Below, one piece after another: positions 56,535-64,000 of a stretch of 64,000 bases of DNA. This DNA is from Aquatica leii. Its lineage: Eukaryota; Arthropoda; Insecta; Coleoptera; Lampyridae. The translations under genes were made by a program, and so were the position numbers. Each line of letters opens with the position of its first letter. The stretch's first letter is position 1. The stretch is taken from the NCBI GenBank assembly GCA_035610365.1, contig CM069435.1, forward strand, positions 87,453,389-87,517,388, in the 5' to 3' direction. A model generated the notes under the pieces. The model did not search any database. It was not told where the DNA came from and saw nothing but the letters and a program-made list of their open reading frames with translations.

Positions 56535-57940
56535 CGAAGTCGTAATTATACTGCGACGGTACTATATGTACTATAAGAATAATAGCCCAAACCAAAAGAA
56601 TAGTGACTTGCACAGCAGTGACCCATTTAGCTACAACAGCACAACACAATGTATGGAAGAAGTGCGCAAAACTAAAGCAATGTTACAAGCGCTAATGAAA
56701 AAAAAATGTCGGAACACAGACCTCTGGGTCTGAGCTTAATGAAACAAAAGTACACAAGTGTGAATTTATTATAATTTATTTCTAACTATTAATTTACCAC
56801 ACTATTTGCATTAAAGAGAAAAGCAGTATTTGAGCGCCAACCACCTTTAAATTGGTGATAAATAAAAACAGTAAACATCTTATAACTAACTATTAACTGA
56901 TATTAAATTTAAAAGTAATAAACGTTGCAAAGTATTTATTTCGAACAGTTTTGATAATTAAATAAGGCACAATTTAATTAATTTGAATTTAAAGCGTAAT
57001 CAATAATTAATAATGCACTTAATAAATCCAAGCTGACTCACAAAATCAAATGTTACGTGATTGCAGATCTATTAATAGCACATTCTTTACTCAAATGTTG
57101 AGCATTGTCTAAAACAAAATAACATCAAAACTCCATAAAATCACGAATCAAAACATCCCAACGGAATTAAAAATGAATGTAAATCGAAAAGTAAAAAGCG
57201 GGAGACAAAACTAAAAGGCATAAAACCAAAATCTGGAAACCAAAAACCCTTAAACATGAATAATAAGAATGGTTTTTATTCTATATGAAACATACGATGA
57301 AATATACAATGGTCTTGAATGAAACCTTTGTTAAAGTATTGCGTCACTTTACAAAACTACTAAAAATGTTGAATTTAATAGAAAAATTATACGGAATGAA
57401 GATAAACTTACCAGTAATTAGTTGGAAAGAAGAAAAAATAATTTGTATACGTTTTTACGCCACTATTTAGAACATTTTCTTCTTTTTGATCACATAAGAC
57501 GTTCCAAACCTAACGTAGTTAAAAACGGAAGTATCGAACAAAGGTCGATTGTCGAAAGCAATACAACCCGACGTTGCCAAACTAAATGCAAAGTTTGGTT
57601 GCATAGAATAGACGAATGCAAAAATTGAATTTTTAAATATAATGAATTCTAACGGGATGTTACACTTTGAACACTTTTAAAGAATCTCTTCTCTGTTTTG
57701 ATTAGATTTTCAAAAGCAAATTGTTTTATACATTGTCTAACACTTATACATATGTATATAGCTCATATTCCAATAAGTAGATTTGCTGTTTTTTTCTTGT
57801 TTTACAACAAATATTTGCAAAGCCTTACGTTTGTGCAAATGTGCTCTTAGCAAGAGGCACCTTTGAACACCACTAGGGACGCTTTTAAACCGTACTTGGG
57901 ACACCTTTATCACAAATAAAAACAATACGTAAGATAATAT
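56535..57940. other. Duplicated non-coding region (copy 2)
   Basis: A plus-strand frame ending at 56733 (MEEVRKTKAMLQALMKKK tail) is coding-like in composition but unrecognised. The rest (56964-57940) matches 48131-49740 minus the MITE. No supported gene. Confidence 0.4.
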
Positions 57941-57949
57941 TTGTTTTTT

Positions 57950-60900
57950 TATATTAAATGTATAGAAGAAAAGTTACAGCGTTTTCAGTCAACGGTTACA
58001 GGCACATTAGAATTGCCGCAGATTAAATCGAGACTGGTTAAAATTATGTGTAAATAAAGACGAGGTTCTTTCAGTGCCTCGAACTTTGCATGGAGAATGC
58101 AATTGCTTAACTACATTTTCCATTTCCACAACAGATATATCTTTTACCAGAGGAAAATAATAAATAAGATTTTTGTCCTTTTTTTATCAAAAACAATCAA
58201 ATTCTTTATCTATACATCTTTTTCTGAGAAAGGGTCGTTATCAGAGTTACTATGCGTAGAAAAATTGTCACTTTCAGTAGATGTTTCAATTGGGTACAAA
58301 ACTTTTCTTGTAACTTATGTTTTTTTGTGCTTCTATCTGCTGTTGTTCTAGAGAGCTTCCTTTTTAAGAGTTTTGGTAAATTTTTTTGACGAATTCTTTT
58401 TCTTCTACAATATTTCACTTCTACGTGGTGCTGTTGGATATGAATGTACAAGATCGGGTGAAATAAGTGAATTGCAAGAACTAATTCCCACACAGCACAA
58501 GCATATCCAATGGATATGAAACGTACACACCAACCATGGATACCGGAGGTGCATCGAACATCCATATTTAATATTATGGAGCAAGGATGGAGGTCCACTG
58601 GATATATCATTTCGTCACGGAAAGATCTTCATAGTATGTCCATAGAACCTCCAGGTGGATAAACATTTTACATCCATATGGAGATATATTGAACAGTCAT
58701 ATGAACGTACAAAATACATACATATGGAGGTTCAATGAACATTTAATTAAAGTATAATAAACATTCATTTTTTTATAGAACCTTCATATGTAGGTAAAAT
58801 ATATGTGCATATCTATATATTAACAAAAAATATGTCCACACGTCAAATACAGTCAATACAAAATGCCAATAGTGATATTTTCCAGATGCAACAACTCCGG
58901 TTGGTCCACAGAAAATATGACCACTTGTTCATTTTCAGTCAAACACAATCGAACTTTTTTATTTACACATTCTCTCATTTTTCTAGAGCTTTTATCCATT
59001 ATTTATATTATAGGAATCCAAATACTTACTAGATGAATGTACAGCAAAAGTAAATTCAAATATGCAAAAATACCTTGTCTTTACCCAATAAACACATCTG
59101 TACTGGCAATGTACTCCTTAGCCGGCAATCAGAATGCTGGCAATGTACTAAAATGAAGTACACTGCCGGTAACCAGGTGACACACCGGCCGATATATTGC
59201 CGAATGAATCTTGCCAATGCAAAAATTGCATCGAACCAATATCGGCAAGTTATGTATATTAATACAAGTTAAATGCAGAATGCCAGTGAAATCTGTGCAA
59301 TATAATATGTACTTTGCCATCACATAAATAGTGCGCAATTTTAAAAGCATTGGCAATGTTAGCAACTTAACACAAATTAAATGCATACAATGGTATTATC
59401 ATTTTTAATTTAATTAATAAAACAATTTGGAAACTTAACATACAATGTCCATATATGTACTGAAAAAAATTTAAAAAATATAAAAAACCTATTTACATTC
59501 ATTCTGTGCTTATGTTTATTGGCGTCTTTCGTACCCACTACTCCTGGTGTTTATTGCGTGTTGTAAAGCTGCACCACAATTTGAATTTTTTCTTATGGAT
59601 ACTGTAAATTAAAAATTACATTGTAATGCTCCTCAAATAACTTATGCACTTTTTTAGCAATTTCTAAACTAAATTTTGAAGTTTTTGAAGTAATTATAAA
59701 GAATTGCTTTGTAAATAGTCGTGAAATAAAATACAACATGAAAGTCAAGTTTGGCAGTAATGCACTTGAAATCACATTACGTTAATATACATATAAAGTT
59801 AATGTTTTAAGTTTTAACCTATAAACTATAAAATACTCTGAAGCCTCTTACCATAAATTAAATTTAAAATATTTTTACAAATTTGTTTTGCTTGATCCAG
59901 ACCAATTATTTGGTTAAAACATGTCTCGTTTGCTGTATCTTTTCATCCAACAAAGTAGATTGAATCGATCTAAAAAAAAATTTCAATTAAATAAAACTCA
60001 GCAATAAGAATAATGAATTGGAAAATTGTAGATAAACTCACAAACTGGCTCTTAGATTACAAATTCCAAAGTCATTATATATTTTTTCGAAAACGTGTTA
60101 GTTTTTAGGTTATATATTTATTATTAAGAAATAATTTATATTTGAATTTAATACTTACTTATTTTGTTTACCCATCTATCCTAAATTATGACAAACAAAC
60201 ACATTTTTTCGAAATTTTAAAGCACATAATGGTTTGCATACGATAAATACAAGCTAAAAACAAAAAGCCAAAACGTTTGCGTGTGCAATCATTCAAGTGG
60301 CGATAATATAATATACGCGAAAACCTTGGCGAAAACAAACGAACAACGAAGAAAGTTTAAATTAAACCGCGCCAAGTATTTTTTTTTACTTTTTCAATTT
60401 TTCATTAAATTTGTTGTTGCATGTTAAATATTTACTACAAATGTTAAATTGTAGAGAATATAATTATTTCTAAATAATTTTGATAAAAAATAGCAACTCA
60501 CAAAATTATGTAACATGATATATAAAAAAAATGTTTCTGAACATAACACTTATAACACTTAAGATAATCCTATTTCACAGATATCCATGAATGTATATAA
60601 GATGCATATACAATGGATATTAAACTACGGATGTACATCAATGGATATTATATGGATAAATATGTATATCCATTGCATCTCGCGTGCTGTGTGGGTTGCT
60701 ACATCTTGTGTGAGCCACAATATGTTCCATTGTTTTCAGAAATAATGCTAAAGTCATCTATTCACTACTTGGACTATTCGCCAGACTTAGGCTTCCTTGT
60801 GGTGCCCCAAACATGAGAATATGATGATATCTTGGTCGAGAGAAAATAAACATTGGTGATATAGTACTCGCAAATGCACTGACAATTCCAATCATTGTAA

Positions 60901-61085
60901 CAAAACCTCCACACCCCTCTGAAACAGCTTGTCCTACTGAATTCTTTCTCAGTAATAATGTATGGTGCCTGATCAACGGTCATTACACCAGTTTTGTCAA
61001 CGATGAAAATTCTGCTAGCAGAAAATGGATATTTCTCAAAAACTCTACTATAGTTGTCAAAAAATTCCATAACTTGTACTCTATT
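57950..61085 (-). pseudogene. pogo/Tigger-type transposase remnant, copy 2, split by a TIR element
   Basis: 61070-60774 encodes part of the DDE domain (FFDNYSRVFEKYPFSASRIF, DKTGVMTV where the catalytic Asp sits), and then, in another frame, FVTMIGIVSAFASTISPMF and ILMFGAPQGSLSLANSPSS. 58484-58206 encodes the C-terminal basic region. The 2.2-kb TIR element (58487-60695) separates them. Multiple frameshifts. Confidence 0.75.
58487..60695. mobile_element. Non-autonomous 2.2-kb TIR element, CCCACACAGCAC ends
   Basis: Left end cccacacagcacaagcat, right end the inverse gtgctgtgtggg. The copy-1 sequence ctaattgctacatc shows the empty site, giving a 2-bp TT duplication. Both subterminal regions are rich in atggatat/catatgga motifs in both orientations. 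The interior holds a second repeat family (ggcaatgtact, gccggcaa). No transposase of its own is recognisable. Confidence 0.82.
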
Positions 61086-61089
61086 AAAG

Positions 61090-61762
61090 CTTGTAGTACA
61101 TTTTGATAGACTATATTCGTTCGTTAGAGCAGCTACGTAATGAGCGAAAAAAGCTCTAGGGTGGCAAAATGAAAACTAGATATCCAAATAAAACTAAGTG
61201 TTCAAAATCAATTATTAAATTACAACTAGTATGCAACAAGTCAAAAAGTCATTTAAAAAATATTGAAAATCAGATAAAATTGAAAAAAAAAACTATGTTA
61301 AAATTAATGTCATATTTGACAGATTTAGTAATAAATGTAATACCAACATTATAATTCTGGTGCTTTTTTTATTTTTTCAAAAAAGAATGTAATTTTAAAA
61401 AAGGCAGCACAAAAATACTGTAGATACGTACTCTCGCCGAAAGTATCATAGCATAACTTACTCACATGCAACACTCGGTCGTGTGGCCTCGCGTCGCATT
61501 AAAGTTCGTTATGCTATACCTGACTTTCGACCCTTGTTACGTAAATTTCTATTAAGCGCACGATATTTTAAGAATTGTCAAAAAGAAACACACGAATGCC
61601 AAGACTTGCTGGTTTCGTTTTTGAACAAGTCAACATTTGTCCAAAAAGTAGGTTTTTTGCTATAACTTTGACGTCGTTTTCAAATTGTGTTTTGAGCTGC
61701 AGATTGGATATATGGTTTAAGTTGTTTCAAAATAACTAATTTAAAAAACTAAGAAAATTAAT
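61090..61762. other. Duplicated spacer downstream of the DM9 gene (copy 2)
   Basis: Matches 50640-51282 at high identity. It also shares parts with 45300-46500 and 55680-56230, which suggests the two DM9 gene types within each block arose from an older duplication. Confidence 0.55.
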
Positions 61763-62450
61763 CTATCCAGATCGTACATCAATTGCTTTGTTACAATTGT
61801 AAGTCAATATTTCATAAAACAAAAAATGCGCTTCTTGGTTATTATCCGGAATCCACAAACCCCTGTTACCTAAAGGATAACTAAACACTTTTCCAATCAC
61901 CGTCTGGCCGTTATGATTTACTCTTCCTATATTCAAAGTTTGTCCAACTTCAGAACCACCGACCACGAGATGACAGTTAGTTAACAATGGCGTCTCTTCG
62001 TTTTGAGTCGCAACCCAAGAAAGCGTGCTTTGGTCGTGGCTACACAATATCTATAATCGAAAAAACCGTAGTAGTAATATTTAAATTGTACTTAGATATA
62101 CCTTAATGTTCTTAGCAAATTCTAACCGTTTATTGTAAGCAGACGCGGTTGCTGTGAGACAACCGTAGTAAATCGTAGCAGGTAATAGTTCGTACTCTTT
62201 ACTGTAGACCTGACCAATGTATGTCGGGTTTCCATTTTTATCGGTACCACCTTTGACTGCGTCATGCGGAATGTCTCCAAAATATTCTTTCCAATAGTAT
62301 CCTACAATCTTATGTTTTGAGGTGCAGCAATCAGAAAAGCATCGTACCTATAGTAGTTCCGTTCTTGTTGCAGTTACACGGAACGCTGCAGGTGATTACA
62401 ACGTCGATTTTTAACAATGTACACAACACGATAGTTAGAAATAGCGCCAT
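61763..62450 (-). CDS. Secreted DM9-repeat (DUF3421) protein, 196 aa, intact (copy 2)
   Basis: Exons 62450-62348, 62301-62102 and 62050-61763, introns of 46 and 51 bp, all GT-AG. The signal peptide is MALFLTIVLCTLLKIDVVIT, followed by CSVPCNC and two DM9 repeats as in the gene at 51.3 kb. Differences between the two are few (for example the tail is NCNKAIDVRSG instead of NCKKSIDVRSE) and none disrupts the frame. Both copies therefore remain under constraint or are very young. Predicted secreted lectin-like protein. Confidence 0.88.
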
Positions 62451-62482
62451 TATTTTGTTGTGGCAGTTGGTAATCGACGTTG

Positions 62483-62490
62483 TATTTATA
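62483..62490 (-). promoter_or_regulatory. TATA box of the DM9 gene (copy 2)
   Basis: TATAAATA on the minus strand, about 40 bp upstream of ATG 62450, same context as at 52003. Confidence 0.65.
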
Positions 62491-62933
62491 GTACGACGGT
62501 AAAAGTTAACCGGGTTATCATTATTTTATCTTGTATACGGTGATTACCCTAGTAAAAAAATTAATTATTTTTTGTTTCTTATTGAGTACAGCAGCAAAAA
62601 AAATAGATAACACCAAAAAAATAAACATTAAGAAATGACAATAGGGACACCTTTAAATACTTTTAAATATCTCTTCTCTGTTTTGATTAGATTCTCAATA
62701 GCAATTTTTTTCATACATTGTGTAATTTTCATACATATAGAGCTCCTATTCCAATAAGTACATTTGTTGTTTTTTTTCTTGTTTCACAGCAAACATTTAC
62801 AAAGCCTTACACTTATTCAGCTTATGGCAGGGGGCACCTTTGAACATCGCTGGGGGCGCCTTTACATCCTACTGGGGGCACCTTTAACACCAATAAAAAC
62901 AATACGTGAGATAATTATATTTGTTTTTTTATA

Positions 62934-63860
62934 CTAAATGGATAAAAGAAAAGTCACAGGCGTATTAGAATTATCGCAGATTAAATTGAGACTGGTTAAA
63001 ATTATGTGTAAATACGAGGTTCTTTCGGTGCTTTGGATGGAGAATGTAATTTTTTTAATTTTATTTTCTATTTCCACAATAGATATATCTTCTACCAGAG
63101 GAAAATAAAATGTTTGTCCTTTTGTCCATGTCAAAAACTGAACTTGCACCCGCAATGACATTTTTCTTAATTGACAACATGATGCACTTCCGTTTTTTAG
63201 TGCAAAACTTAACAAAGACGATATGTCATCAGCAACCAATTTTCCATATTCAATCTCACAATCAGATTCTCTATTCACGTCTTTTGATAAAGAGTCGTTC
63301 TCAGAGTTCGTGGAAAAATTGTCACTCTCACTAGACGTTTCAATTGAGTAATTGAGTTTAAAACTTTTTTTGTAACTTTCTTGTTTTTCTGTGCTTTTAA
63401 CTGCTGTTTTTCTAGGGCATTTTTTTCAAGGATTTTTGAACAGTTCCTTTTTCTTCCACAATATTTTTTCACTTCTAGATGGTGCCGTTGGACATGGACG
63501 TACAAGGTCGGGTGAGATAACTGAATTGCAAGAACTAGTTGAAAGAAGTTGAGTTAATTAAGGTGTTGCAGGAAGACTATGGGAGACCTGATCAGTCAAC
63601 GTAGGTGGAATCATCTTCGATCTGTCAGTGACAATTGCTGTATCTCGAAATCTTCATCTAAGAACGCGTTTCCTATTTAACAGAAACATTCCGGGTTTTT
63701 TTAAACCAAAAACTATATTTTTTATTGTGAATGCATTCTCGTATGAAATGCCTGCTAGTTCAGCAATATTATGAATTGTAATAGGTTTACCAAAATGAGA
63801 AGCACCGAATCGTTTTGTGTTATCTTTTATTTTGCTTTATCTAGTGGCTGGAGGCAGTAG
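62934..63860 (-). pseudogene. pogo-type transposase middle and C-terminal part, decayed
   Basis: 63830-63640 encodes the post-catalytic region (GKPITIHNIAELAGISYENA, FGLKKPGMFLLNR), then TAIVTDRSKM after a stop. 63505-63275 encodes the basic tail (KKYCGRKRNCSKILEKNALE). 63278-62934 is a further C-terminal stretch. The catalytic part would lie beyond the window end, where the recurring motif tgagtgagccacatg begins at 63985. Confidence 0.65.
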
Positions 63861-64000
63861 GTGCATTGCGTAAGAAAAGTGACCTAAACAATTTTATTTT
63901 CTTTGGCATATATAATTACCTCCATGGAGCAGTGACTTTCATAGTTGTTTAAAAGAAATATAATTAGATCCTGTCTGTTATATCTTGAGTGAGCCACATG

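Larger units (their letters stand above)
53966..63560. repeat. Tandem segmental duplication, copy 2
   Basis: Counterpart of 42838-53050 in the same orientation. It lacks the Helitron, the hAT MITE and the Penelope-like element, and has instead a 2.2-kb TIR element in the pogo remnant. It shows no other large rearrangement except the deletion in the first DM9 gene. Confidence 0.85.

Noticed and set aside
56452..56733. 93-codon plus-strand frame over the DM9 remnant
   Set aside because: Its first half is the antisense of the DM9 signal-peptide exon. The tail is coding-like but has no support as a gene.

Overview
The window is AT-rich eukaryotic nuclear DNA, most likely from an insect or close arthropod relative. 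The reasons are introns of 46-93 bp with clean GT-AG borders in the host genes, a tandem family of secreted DM9 (DUF3421) proteins, and a typical insect repeat load: Polinton/Maverick, Ty3/Gypsy, Penelope-like, Helitron, hAT and pogo elements. No bacterial-style genes, rRNA genes or CRISPR arrays were seen. The species cannot be named from the sequence.

1-1.2 kb: a possible tiny two-exon host gene (191-695) and a fragment of a Gypsy terminal region. 1.2-16.86 kb: a Polinton/Maverick element, about 15.65 kb. It has inverted tandem-repeat ends, protein-primed DNA polymerase B, chromodomain integrase, packaging ATPase, a PLA2/pX-like minor virion gene, adenovirus-type protease, penton-like protein, major capsid protein with a 61-bp intron, and several uncharacterised genes. 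Almost every gene carries stops or frameshifts, so the copy is dead. 17.05-21.25 kb: a deleted LTR retrotransposon with near-identical 193-bp LTRs, a 5-bp target duplication and a 77-bp minisatellite. It is nested in a Gypsy 3' end. The same nested site recurs at 26.45-27.5 kb, where only a solo LTR remains and the Polinton is absent.

25.5-32.2 kb: an intact DM9 gene (25.5-26.2 kb), a decayed minus-strand Gypsy (26.45-30.1 kb), a 3' fragment of a second Gypsy family (30.2-31.1 kb) and a frameshifted DM9 gene (31.5-32.1 kb). 32.45-38.5 kb: a near full-length but broken Gypsy copy. Between integrase and 3' LTR it carries a macro domain resembling TARG1/OARD1 ADP-ribosyl hydrolases. The fragment at 30.7-31.1 kb carries the same domain in the same place, so it belongs to the element family. 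This is the most unusual observation in the window.

38.5-42.8 kb is mostly non-coding repeat debris. From 42.8 kb to the end the DNA is a tandem duplication of a block of about 10-11 kb. Each copy holds one dead and one intact DM9 gene plus pieces of a pogo-type transposase. Comparing the copies reveals empty sites for a Helitron, an 8-bp-TSD hAT MITE and a 2.2-kb TIR element, and the left junction of a Penelope-like element with a hammerhead-like ribozyme motif. The living genes are therefore the three intact DM9 genes (25.5, 51.3 and 61.8 kb), all on the minus strand, each with a TATA-like box about 35-45 bp upstream of its ATG. Exon structures, homologies and element borders were derived by eye, with no database search.
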